Positions 1 through 6,432 of a DNA stretch of 43,533 bases are shown one piece after another (the stretch's first letter is position 1; the number at the start of each line of letters is the position of its first letter). Both the position numbers and the translations under genes were made by a program. The DNA comes from Methanobacterium sp. (GTDB lineage: Archaea > Methanobacteriota > Methanobacteria > Methanobacteriales > Methanobacteriaceae), in contig JACWMK010000016.1 of assembly GCA_015661405.1 (NCBI GenBank), positions 1-43,533 of the forward strand, given 5' to 3'. The notes below the pieces were generated by a model. The model worked only from the letters and a program-made list of their open reading frames with translations. It searched no databases and had not been told where the DNA came from.

Positions 1-669
1 GTCTCGGTAAACAACTTCACCCGGTTCACTGAGGTCAATTCGGCTGTCATGAATCTCAGCAGTTGTAGTCTCAAGTCTACGTATCAAACCATAATACATA
101 TCGGTTATAGTATGCAATTTATGGCCATAATAAGATTTCCCATGTTTTTTAGTCCATTCACCGTCTTTGTTACGTCTCGTTTTAGCTTCCGGCCCACGAG
201 GCTCATTCACTCTCTGATGGCCAGGATCAGCTGTAATGAACGTGGCATCTTGAACAACGCCTTTTTTGATTTTTAATCCCTTAGAATCGATTTGTCTTTG
301 CAGTTCAGTCCATATTTTCTCGTCTTTGCCTGTATCGATTAATCTTTCCCTGAACGCCCAGACCGTGGAACGGTCTGGGATTCTTTCAGGGAATCCTAAA
401 AACTTGTGAAATGATATTCGATCGTTGGCTTGTCTTTCCAGTTCAGGATCCGATAAACCATACCACGATTGCAAAACTAACATCTTTATCATGACTATTT
501 CATCAATATTTGGCCTACCACCACGCTCAGAGTGATTATCATACATTCCACGCACAATGGGTCTGAAACATTCCCAATCAATAAGAGGATTAATCTCCGC
601 TAGCTTATCACCAAGTTCTTGAACACGAGCGTACTGCTTATTCATGAAATAATTCTCAAACGACTTCAT
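1..669 (-). CDS. IS5-family transposase, 5' part (runs off the window)
   Basis: Reading the minus strand from ATG at 669, the frame stays open for 223 codons to the window edge, so the C-terminal part (probably about 100 residues) lies outside. The N terminus has the DUF772-like transposase domain seen in IS5 enzymes (residues about 25-110, with GGRPNIDEIVMIKMLVLQSWYGL-like sequence and the PDRSTVWAFR motif at 98-107). The first catalytic Asp of the DDE fold sits in VVQDATFI, Asp141. The YGHKLHT block (181-187) is the usual segment between the first and second catalytic acids. No stop or frameshift is visible, so the copy may be active. No gene lies between it and the structured spacer and dead methyltransferase to its right, which fits an accessory, rearrangement-prone site. 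IS5-type assignment is firm; the subgroup is not resolved. Confidence 0.88.
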   Translation of the reverse strand, partial: MKSFENYFMNKQYARVQELGDKLAEINPLIDWECFRPIVRGMYDNHSERGGRPNIDEIVMIKMLVLQSWYGLSDPELERQANDRISFHKFLGFPERIPDRSTVWAFRERLIDTGKDEKIWTELQRQIDSKGLKIKKGVVQDATFITADPGHQRVNEPRGPEAKTRRNKDGEWTKKHGKSYYGHKLHTITDMYYGLIRRLETTTAEIHDSRIDLSEPGEVVYRD

Positions 670-775
670 AATACTCCTATAACCATAACAGTATATAACT
701 ATTTGCGTATACCACTTTAAACAAATTAAACCACGAATTCCAATTTTTAAAAAATTTAAATGATCAGATCAATAG
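1..775. mobile_element. Insertion sequence (IS5-like), one end only; outer boundary unresolved
   Basis: The transposase gene at 1-669 implies that the end of the element upstream of its start codon lies shortly right of 669. The terminal inverted repeat cannot be identified without the other end. The short palindrome TGATC-A-GATCA at 761-771 lies where the end could be, but that is only a guess. Confidence 0.4.
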
Positions 776-849
776 TAAATCGAAATTCTCTATTGTATAA
801 AAATTTTTTTTAGAATTATATAAAATAAAAATTAGGTTTAATTTGTTAA

Positions 850-857
850 GTTTATAA
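850..857 (+). promoter_or_regulatory. Candidate TATA box for a non-coding transcript
   Basis: TTTATAAA stands about 25 nt upstream of 876-880, where the first strong hairpin begins. This is the spacing expected between an archaeal TATA box and its start site. A transcript from here would begin with the 876-926 hairpin. The surroundings are very AT-rich, so chance occurrence is possible. Confidence 0.35.
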
Positions 858-875
858 ATGATCGTGTATTATATT

Positions 876-926
876 CTCTATAACCGAAGATAAAATTAAA
901 TGGCAATTTTTATCTTCGGAATAGAG
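876..926 (+). terminator. 20-bp hairpin followed by seven T
   Basis: CTCTAT (876-881) pairs with ATAGAG (921-926). After a small internal loop (AA opposite A), CCGAAGATAAAATT (884-897) pairs with AATTTTTATCTTCGG (905-919), with one extra T. A run of seven T follows at 928-934. On the plus strand this looks like an intrinsic terminator, or a very short hairpin RNA if transcription starts near 877. On the minus strand no T-run follows. The 14-bp inner stem in a non-coding spacer is unlikely to be chance. Confidence 0.6.
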
Positions 927-954
927 ATTTTTTTATGGCAGAGTTGATTTGTTT

Positions 955-981
955 TGTTATGTAAGGAGGTCAAACATAACA
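955..981 (+). ncRNA. Hairpin presenting an SD-like GGAGGT in its loop
   Basis: TGTTATG (955-961) pairs with CATAACA (975-981). The 13-nt loop holds AAGGAGGT (963-970), a full match to the archaeal Shine-Dalgarno sequence. No convincing reading frame starts at the right distance. The nearest start, TTG at 983, is 12 nt away and opens only 36 codons. It may be a remnant leader, or part of the larger structured RNA proposed for 876-1503. Confidence 0.35.
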
Positions 982-1182
982 GTTGAAGCTTTCAAAAAAA
1001 TTAATTGAAACAAGAGATGATACATTCAATTGGCAGAGGATGTTTTTTTTTGTTTCTAATTATTTTTTTTTAGATGCTTTTTATGGCTTAGGTTTTTAGA
1101 AATGAGTTAAGAATTTTTCTTGGAAAGATGGTTTGATCCAATTAATATTCCGTTAAATATTTTCATTTCTTTTAATATTTTG

Positions 1183-1273
1183 CTATCCAAGATTTAAAAC
1201 GTACTGGTGATAAGCTGTGGCTTATGAACTTTTTATGGTGATAGGTTCCCGGTGGTTTTAAAGTCTTGGATAG
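1183..1273 (+). ncRNA. Candidate structured RNA: three-way junction closed by an 18-bp helix
   Basis: CTATCCAAGA (1183-1192) pairs with TCTTGGATAG (1264-1273), and TTTAAAAC (1193-1200) with GTTTTAAA (1255-1262). Together they make an 18-bp helix with a single bulged G1263. Inside it, ACTGG (1203-1207) pairs with CCGGT (1249-1253), using one G-T pair. That helix encloses two hairpins: ATAAGC/GCTTAT with a TGTG tetraloop (1210-1225), and GAAC/GTTC with a 15-nt loop (1226-1248). The octamer TGGTGATA occurs twice, at 1205-1212 and 1236-1243. This is a complete junction architecture like that of riboswitches or other functional RNAs, in DNA with no coding frame. I do not recognise it as RNase P RNA, SRP RNA, a C/D or H/ACA guide, or a known riboswitch. 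Strand is uncertain; plus is chosen to agree with the upstream TATA-like box. Confidence 0.5.
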
Positions 1274-1331
1274 AAAACTCGTGTTTCAACATGGACTTTA
1301 AATATTTTTTTTTATCTACACATTTTTATGC

Positions 1332-1432
1332 ACCTCTATTTATGGTGAGGTATTGATTGTTCCTAATCGAAGTTTAATGAGATATACACCTGAATTTTTA
1401 TGTTTTTTTTATTCTAGTGCATTAAACATTCG
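1332..1432 (+). ncRNA. Further paired arms downstream of the three-way junction
   Basis: A small hairpin pairs ACCTC (1332-1336) with GAGGT (1347-1351). Then CGAAGTTTAATG (1368-1379) pairs with CATTAAAC-A-TTCG (1420-1432), 12 bp with a single bulged A. This repeats the design of the helix at 1183/1273: a long helix, one bulge, AT-rich inner half. The motif TGGTG(A/G)-AGGTA-TTGAT occurs at 1343-1357 and, slightly varied, at 1442-1458, and TGGTGATAGGT at 1236-1246, as if related modules had been repeated. No coding frame is seen. Confidence 0.35.
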
Positions 1433-1446
1433 AATTTGGATTGGTG

Positions 1447-1503
1447 GAGGTAATTGATTTTCGTTATATAGGTTCTTATATAACGATCGTTATAATCAAC
1501 CTC
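1447..1503 (+). ncRNA. Stem-loop module with nested 8-bp hairpin
   Basis: GAGG (1447-1450) plus TTGATT (1454-1459) pair with AATCAA-CCTC (1494-1503), leaving a 3-nt bulge. They enclose a perfect hairpin of GTTATATA (1463-1470) and TATATAAC (1477-1484) with loop GGTTCT. The 3' part overlaps the first 16-bp palindrome at 1479-1494, so the segment may act as RNA, as a DNA operator, or as both. Confidence 0.3.
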
Positions 1504-1609
1504 TATTATAACAATTGTTATATTTCATATATAAAGGTTTCCATTATAAAATAAATTAACAAAATTTGTTCAAATAATTCCATATGAGTTAATATAACAA
1601 TTGTTATAT
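1479..1609. repeat. Three near-identical 16-bp palindromes (candidate operators)
   Basis: TATAACGATCGTTATA lies at 1479-1494, TATAACAATTGTTATA at 1507-1522 and again at 1593-1608; the last is palindromic over 18 bp (1592-1609). The first two centres are 28 bp apart and the third is 86 bp further on. Perfect dyads of this length repeated three times just upstream of a gene start (the dead methyltransferase at 1653) look like binding sites of a dimeric regulator. A degenerate relative, TATAACAATAGCTATA, is found at 3700-3715 upstream of cysK. Confidence 0.55.
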
Positions 1610-1652
1610 AAAAAGTAGTGAGTAAAATTATAACTTCTACAAAGAATCCAAA

Positions 1653-2215
1653 ATGAAAATAAGAGATAATGGCATGCTAAAAGAAATAGTTTAGGAAACA
1701 TTTTTAAAACTGAAGAAATCTTAAAAAATAATGGAACTAAACCATAACATAACAAATGTGGCTGAATTTGAAAGTGGATATGGAAATTTCACCATACCAG
1801 CATCAAAAATAATAAAAGGGACAATAATACCATAGACATTGAAGAAGAAAATGATAAAAAGAATTACAGAAAGAGCAGCACATGAAAAATTAAATAATAT
1901 TAAAATCATACTTCGTGACTTTATTCATGAAGGCTCAGGACTTGAAGATGAAAGTGTAAATTATGTGATGCTTTTTAATATCCTACACGCAGAAGATCCA
2001 GAAGAACTACTCAAAGAATCATTCCGAATACTAAAGCCAGATGGTAATTGGGTGTTAATACACTGGAATTATGATCCTGTTCCCAGAGGACCGCCAATGG
2101 AGATATGACCCAATCTGAAGAATGCATAAAATGGGCTGAGGGAGTTGGATTTAAACTTAAGAGCAGGCACAATTTGAAACATCATCATTACGGGATTATA
2201 CTTCTCAAAACCTGA
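1653..2215 (+). pseudogene. Decayed SAM-dependent methyltransferase
   Basis: Fragments in all three plus frames line up as one class I methyltransferase of about 185 residues. The N-terminal part starts at ATG 1653 and is stopped by TAG at 1692-1694. A further frame change near 1714 is needed to read TEEIL. The SAM-binding glycine motif survives only as VAEFESGYGNF, where VADFGCGYGxF would be expected. The segment IDIEEE (about 1835) is in another frame from its flanks, so two compensating shifts occurred there. The longest intact piece (1839-2108) carries the post-motif region, with ESFRILKPDG and HWNYDP. It ends at a TGA, after which a one-base loss shifts the frame to EECIKWAEGVGF and a final TGA at 2213-2215. 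With several nonsense and frameshift lesions plus loss of the SAM motif, it is certainly non-functional. The best-preserved part resembles methyltransferases common in methanogens; its substrate is unknown. Confidence 0.85.
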
Positions 2216-2612
2216 GAATGGAAAAGAATAAAACGATTTAATATTATTAATATCGAAGTTAATTCTTTTTAATGAAAATTTTTTTAGAAAATTTTAATAA
2301 AAGTTAAAAAAAAATGTTCTGATTTACAAAAAAAATAGTATCAAAAAAAAACTTTGGCAGAATCTGTATTGATATTTTGATAATTACGCCAAAACTTGTA
2401 AATGTTTTTGTTTATAAAGTAATAATAAGGGAATGATTCATTTATATAATATAGATCAAAAAAAAATTTCAATTTTTATAAAAATTTATCTAAAAAATTA
2501 AAAAAGAACATTATATAATTTATTAATTTTGATATTACTTGAATTTTTAAATATTTTTCTTAGGTACATCTGAACTAATATCAAATAAATCTTTATTTGG
2601 AGGTATTAAATA
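2216..2612. other. Gene-free AT-rich spacer
   Basis: No reading frame or RNA gene is visible. The only notable pairing is TTTGGC/GCCAAA around 2354-2396, with TATCAAAA (2339-2346) and TTTTGATA (2373-2380) as an alternative helix; both are weak in such AT-rich DNA. The 3' end holds the mrp leader, with SD GGAGGT at about 2599-2604. Confidence 0.5.
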
Positions 2613-3443
2613 ATGGTTTCTAAAGAGGAAGAGCATAAAAAGGCTTTAATGGAGCAAGAAATTGAAATTATAAAGAGGATGAGTAAAATTAAGCATAAAA
2701 TTGCAGTTATGAGTGGGAAGGGTGGTGTTGGTAAATCCACCATAGCTGTAAATTTAGCCGCTGCTTTTGCAAAGAAAGGATATAAAACGGGTATCATGGA
2801 TGTTGATGTTCATGGTCCTAATGTTCCAATGATGTTCGGAGTGGAAGGGAAAAATTTAAAGTTTGATCCTGAGGGTATAATACCAATTGAAACTGATGAA
2901 GGCATTAAAGTGATGTCTGTAGGATTTTTCTTATCCTCCCAGGATGAACCGCTTATTTGGAGGGGTCCTGCAAAAACTGGTGTAATTAAACAATTTTTTG
3001 CAGAGGTTATCTGGGGTGATTTAGATGTGTTAATTATTGATAATCCACCAGGTACTGGTGATGAGCCTTTAACAATATTACAGACGATTCCATTAGATGG
3101 TGTTGTAATAATTACCACACCACAATCAGTAGTGCAAGAAGATGTAAGGAAAAGTGTTAATTTAGTTAAAAGTTTGAAAATTCCAATAATTGGAATAATT
3201 GAGAACATGTCTGGCTTTATATGTCCGCAATGTAAAAATGAAATTTTAATATTTGGTAAGGGTAATACTGCAGAAATGGCTGAAAGATTAGATGTCTCTT
3301 TTCTTGGAAGTTTACCTTTAGATGTAGAAACATCTGCTGCTTCTGATGCTGGAACTCCTATTGTAATTAAAGAACCGGAATCAGAAATTTCAAGTAGAAT
3401 ATTAAAAATTATGGATAAAATTGAGTCAAAAATTATGAAGTAA
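2613..3443 (+). CDS. Mrp/NBP35-family iron-sulfur cluster carrier ATPase
   Basis: This is a 276-residue P-loop ATPase of the Mrp/ApbC/NBP35 family, which holds and transfers 4Fe-4S clusters to apoproteins in the cytoplasm. The deviant Walker A GKGGVGKS is at residues 35-42, the switch I region DVDVHGPN at 63-70, and the DNPPGTGD motif at 143-150 (usually DMPPGTGD). The cluster-binding CxxC pair is CPQC at 204-207. Family members dimerise and share a bridging cluster through these cysteines. The N-terminal 30 residues are charged and probably helical, with no extra ferredoxin-like domain. The start is fixed by a strong SD, GGAGGT, 8 nt upstream of ATG 2613. It lies upstream of cysK and cysE on the same strand, but a 309-bp spacer suggests its own promoter. 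The context points to sulfur and Fe-S metabolism. Confidence 0.93.
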   Translation: MVSKEEEHKKALMEQEIEIIKRMSKIKHKIAVMSGKGGVGKSTIAVNLAAAFAKKGYKTGIMDVDVHGPNVPMMFGVEGKNLKFDPEGIIPIETDEGIKVMSVGFFLSSQDEPLIWRGPAKTGVIKQFFAEVIWGDLDVLIIDNPPGTGDEPLTILQTIPLDGVVIITTPQSVVQEDVRKSVNLVKSLKIPIIGIIENMSGFICPQCKNEILIFGKGNTAEMAERLDVSFLGSLPLDVETSAASDAGTPIVIKEPESEISSRILKIMDKIESKIMK

Positions 3444-3752
3444 AGATTCTATTAAAAATTATTTTTTTTTAAAAATTATTTCAATTTTACAATATATTAT
3501 ATAGGATTTATTTAAAAAAATTAAATAAATTTAATATATATAATAGTAAGTTTTCATTTAAAATTTGACTGTACTTTTTTTAGTAAATTTATTATTTTTA
3601 ATTCTACATAATTAAAGATAAGAGAAAATATTCTTAAAGAGAATATTTAATTGATTAAATTTCTTGAAGGAATTCTAATAGTTATTATAATAAATTTTGT
3701 ATAACAATAGCTATATATTATTAGGTAGAGAAATATAAGGAGAGAATAAATA
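3444..3752. promoter_or_regulatory. mrp-cysK spacer with T-runs and an imperfect palindrome
   Basis: T-rich runs after the mrp stop (about 3462-3471) are the usual archaeal termination signal. Just before cysK, TATAACAATAGCTATA (3700-3715; 6 of 8 pairs match) resembles the three perfect palindromes at 1479-1609, with ATAGTTAT at 3678-3685 beside it. It lies about 40 nt from the cysK start and could be an operator. An SD-like AAGGAGAG lies at about 3738-3745. No gene is visible. Confidence 0.4.
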
Positions 3753-4742
3753 ATGGTGAAAATACCTGAATTGACAAGAGGAATAGCAAACAATTCAACG
3801 GAATTGATTGGAAACACTCCTTTAGTTAGACTTAACAAAATAGCTAAAGGTGTAAATGCAGATATTATAGCAAAACTTGAATCTTTTAATCCTTTAAGCA
3901 GTGTAAAGGATAGGATTGGAGTAGCTATGATTGAAGCTGGAGAAGAAGCTGGTGTAATAAATGAAAACTCGGTTTTAATTGAACCTACCAGTGGGAACAC
4001 TGGGATTGCTCTAGGTTTTGCTGCAGCAGCTAAAGGTTATAAATTAATATTAACCATGCCAGATACAATGTCAATAGAGAGGAGGAAGCTTTTAGCAACC
4101 TTTGGCGCGGAAATAGTTTTAACACCAGGTGCAAATGGTATGCCTGGTGCTGTAGCAAAGGCAGAAGAACTTGCAAGAGAAATTCCTAATGCTGTGCTCC
4201 CCCAGCAATTTAAAAATCCTGCAAACCCCAAGATACACCGAGAAACTACTGCTGAAGAAATCTGGAGAGACACTGGTGGTGATGTGGATATTGTAGTTGC
4301 TGGTGTGGGTACCGGTGGAACGATAACTGGAATTGCTGAAGTGATAAAAGAAAGAAATCCTGAATTTAAAGCAGTTGCAGTTGAACCTATAACATCACAA
4401 GTATTAGCTGGAAAAGAAAAAGGACCACACAGGATACAGGGAATAGGGGCAGGATTCATACCTGAAGTTTTAAGAACAGATTTGATTGATGAGATTATCC
4501 CAGTTAAAGATGAAGATGCTGGTAAAACATTAGTAAGACTTGCTAGGGAAGAGGGAATACTCGCAGGTATATCCTCTGGAGCAGCAACCTGGGCTGCGCT
4601 TGAATTAGGTAAAAGGCCGGAGAATAAAGGTAAAAGAATAATCGCAATACTACCGGATACTGGTGAAAGATATTTAAGTGTTGAATGGGTGTTTGAGGAG
4701 ATTTACAAACCCTATGACGAGAATGTATTCCCACAAATCTAA
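3753..4742 (+). CDS. cysK: Cysteine synthase (O-acetylserine sulfhydrylase)
   Basis: This 329-residue enzyme is a fold-type II PLP protein that replaces the acetyl group of O-acetylserine with sulfide to make cysteine. The PLP-binding lysine is Lys52, in NPLSSVKDRIG. The Asn-loop PTSGNTG that contacts substrate is at 78-84, and the phosphate-binding GTGGT is at 185-189. The SGAA motif near residue 275 supplies the Ser that contacts the pyridine nitrogen. The closing segment PDTGERYLS is typical of CysK rather than cystathionine beta-synthase. Length is normal and no CBS domains are attached. It is followed 112 bp later by cysE, so the two steps of the route are adjacent. Most methanogens make cysteine on tRNA (SepRS/SepCysS) and lack this enzyme, so acquisition by transfer is likely. 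A palindrome near -40 may control it. Confidence 0.96.
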   Translation: MVKIPELTRGIANNSTELIGNTPLVRLNKIAKGVNADIIAKLESFNPLSSVKDRIGVAMIEAGEEAGVINENSVLIEPTSGNTGIALGFAAAAKGYKLILTMPDTMSIERRKLLATFGAEIVLTPGANGMPGAVAKAEELAREIPNAVLPQQFKNPANPKIHRETTAEEIWRDTGGDVDIVVAGVGTGGTITGIAEVIKERNPEFKAVAVEPITSQVLAGKEKGPHRIQGIGAGFIPEVLRTDLIDEIIPVKDEDAGKTLVRLAREEGILAGISSGAATWAALELGKRPENKGKRIIAILPDTGERYLSVEWVFEEIYKPYDENVFPQI

Positions 4743-4854
4743 AAGATTAAGTTACAATAAAATAAAATTTTTATTTAAATTTCAAATGTATAAATGGAAT
4801 TAAATTATATTATAAAATAATTTTTAATAAATTTGAGTGGGAGTTAAGGGAATA

Positions 4855-5583
4855 ATGTTTGAAAGGATAAGGGAAGATATTCAGATGGTTTATGCCAGAG
4901 ATCCCGCTGCAAAAAGCACTTTAGAGATTTTTTTCCTTTATCCTGGATTACATGCTATTTGGTTTTATAGATTAGCGAACTGGTTTTGGACTCGTAATCA
5001 TTTATTCACTGGCCGATTTTTCTCGGCTTTGGGTCGTCTTTTAACTGGAATTGAAATACATCCAGGAGCAACCATTGGTAAACGTGTTTTCATTGACCAT
5101 GGAATGGGAGTAGTGATAGGAGAAACCGCCATAGTTGGTGAGGATGTACTTATTTATCAAGGAGTAGTTTTAGGCGGTACTAGTCTGGAGAAGAAGAAAA
5201 GACATCCCACCATTGGAAGTGGAGTGGTAATTGGCTCTGGAGCTAAAATAATAGGTGATATTGAAATTGGGGATTGCTCCAAAGTAGGGGCTGGATCTGT
5301 GGTATTAAAATCAGTGCCTAATGGTGCCACTGTGGTAGGTATACCTGGTCGAAATGTTAATGAGAAGAGGAAGTGTGCTATTGACTTGGATCATGGAGAA
5401 TTACCTGATCCTGTGGCAGAAGTTATCCAATTAATCTTGGAAAGACAGGATGAAATGGAGAAAGAGTTGAGAGCTTTAGGTATTTCTGCTGATATTATTA
5501 AAATGAATGGTATTATGACGAAAAAATCTGAAATAGAGAAAAAAGAATTAGAAGATATATTCGCTGAAGGAGCGGGAATATAA
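4855..5583 (+). CDS. cysE: Serine O-acetyltransferase
   Basis: The 242-residue protein transfers acetyl from acetyl-CoA to serine, giving the substrate of cysteine synthase. The N-terminal helical SAT domain is short (residues about 1-55). It leads into a left-handed beta-helix of hexapeptide repeats (about 60-175) with the signature IHPGATIGKRVFIDHG and GxxVVIGETA, and the catalytic His in IDHG. Residues beyond 175 form an extended tail ending IFAEGAGI. The start chosen is ATG 4855, preceded by GGGAG and AAGGG. A GTG at 4837 is in frame but has only AT-rich sequence upstream. CysE usually forms a complex with CysK through its C-terminal Ile; this protein does end in Ile, so the complex is possible. 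Same strand as cysK and probably co-transcribed. Confidence 0.95.
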   Translation: MFERIREDIQMVYARDPAAKSTLEIFFLYPGLHAIWFYRLANWFWTRNHLFTGRFFSALGRLLTGIEIHPGATIGKRVFIDHGMGVVIGETAIVGEDVLIYQGVVLGGTSLEKKKRHPTIGSGVVIGSGAKIIGDIEIGDCSKVGAGSVVLKSVPNGATVVGIPGRNVNEKRKCAIDLDHGELPDPVAEVIQLILERQDEMEKELRALGISADIIKMNGIMTKKSEIEKKELEDIFAEGAGI

Positions 5584-5699
5584 AAAAAAGATTTTTTGTA
5601 AAATATCTTACTAAATATATTTATATAAATGTAAAAAAAAAATTTTGAGTATAAAAGTATAGATTAAATTAAAAAAAATTAATGGGTGATGAGAGAAAG

Positions 5700-6080
5700 A
5701 TGAGACCTCCTTGTGAAATAGTTGTATGGTATGTTATTCCAACGATACGATCGGAATTAGCTAAAGAACTTTTAAAGTTGGGTATGAAGCAGAAACAGAT
5801 TTCAGAACTTTTGGATATAACTCAACCTGCAGTGTCCCAGTATATTAGTGATAAAAGAGGGCATGGACTTAAATTCGCGCCAGAAATCCATGATATGATC
5901 AATGAATTTGCAAAAGATATCATAGATGGAAAAGCAGGTCAAAATGATATTATACCTAAAATGTGTCAGATATGCAAGAAAATTAAGGCTGAAGAAGTAA
6001 TTTGTCAATTGCATCATGAAAAAGATACAATACCAGTAAATTGCCGAGCTTGTATGGGTTCAGAAGCTCACAGTTGTTAA
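5700..6080 (+). CDS. HTH transcriptional regulator with Cys-rich C terminus
   Basis: A 126-residue protein with an XRE-like helix-turn-helix at about 30-65 (LKLGMKQKQISELLDITQPAVSQYIS). The C-terminal half carries cysteines as CxxC (CQIC), a single Cys, CxxC (CRAC) and a final Cys, suited to binding an Fe-S cluster or zinc. The family resembles archaeal predicted regulators that begin MRPPCE-VVWYV-P. That conserved opening and the SD-like GGTGAT at 5685-5690 favour ATG 5700. ATG 5682 adds six residues and would suit a leaderless mRNA, because TATAAAA at 5651-5657 lies about 28 nt upstream of it. Its position just after cysK and cysE suggests that it senses cysteine, sulfide or redox state and controls sulfur genes. 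That role is inference. Confidence 0.8.
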   Translation: MRPPCEIVVWYVIPTIRSELAKELLKLGMKQKQISELLDITQPAVSQYISDKRGHGLKFAPEIHDMINEFAKDIIDGKAGQNDIIPKMCQICKKIKAEEVICQLHHEKDTIPVNCRACMGSEAHSC

Positions 6081-6095
6081 AAGATTTTGGATTGA

Positions 6096-6139
6096 AATTA
6101 TAAAATATTCTAATTCCCAGAACAAGATATTTTATAATT
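6096..6139. terminator. 13-bp perfect hairpin downstream of the Cys-rich regulator
   Basis: AATTATAAAATAT (6096-6108) pairs perfectly with ATATTTTATAATT (6127-6139) around an 18-nt loop that contains TTCCCAGAA. It starts 16 nt after the regulator's stop codon. No long T-run follows directly, so it may stabilise the mRNA end rather than terminate transcription. Confidence 0.4.
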
Positions 6140-6432
6140 CTAAATTAAAAGATAGATTTATTTAGATTTTAAGCTCGGTTATTTACTTATTTTAAACATT
6201 ATTAATCTTAAATTATTCAAATAATAAGTTAGATCTAAAATTTTTTTTTATTGGAAATCCGCAAATTTAAAGGTGGATTATAATTCTAGTAAATTATTAT
6301 TTTTAGGAATATTCACTTTTATAGATGAAGTTTAAGTAATAAATAGATTAAATTTAATTTAAAAATAATAGATGTTTTTTTAACTTAAAATTTAATAAAA
6401 TTTATAAAGTTTTTTTAAGAGATTTATAAAAA
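6140..6432 (+). promoter_or_regulatory. Spacer and promoter of asnB (leaderless type)
   Basis: The stretch is AT-rich and has no gene. ATTTATAAAG at about 6399-6408 is a good TATA box. Its centre is about 28 nt upstream of the asnB ATG at 6433, so transcription should start at or within a few bases of the start codon. No SD precedes that ATG, which agrees with a leaderless mRNA. Confidence 0.5.

Noticed and set aside
49..276. Plus-strand frame at the left edge
   Set aside because: It is antisense to the continuous, motif-bearing transposase frame on the minus strand.
983..1100. A 36-codon frame from TTG 983 after the AAGGAGGT loop
   Set aside because: The spacing of 12 nt is too long, the peptide is dominated by Phe from T-runs, and no family resemblance is seen.
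1183..1273. Known archaeal fluoride riboswitch, C/D or H/ACA guide, or RNase P RNA
   Set aside because: None of the consensus boxes (GGNGATGG...CTGATG of crcB, C/D boxes, ACA tail, GAGGAAAGTCC of RNase P) is present in the right order.
1479..1609. CRISPR array from the repeated palindromes
   Set aside because: Only three 16-bp copies with unequal spacing (28 and 86 bp) and no cas genes.
2339..2396. Hairpins in the mrp leader
   Set aside because: Arms of 6-8 bp in very AT-rich sequence with competing partners are at chance level.
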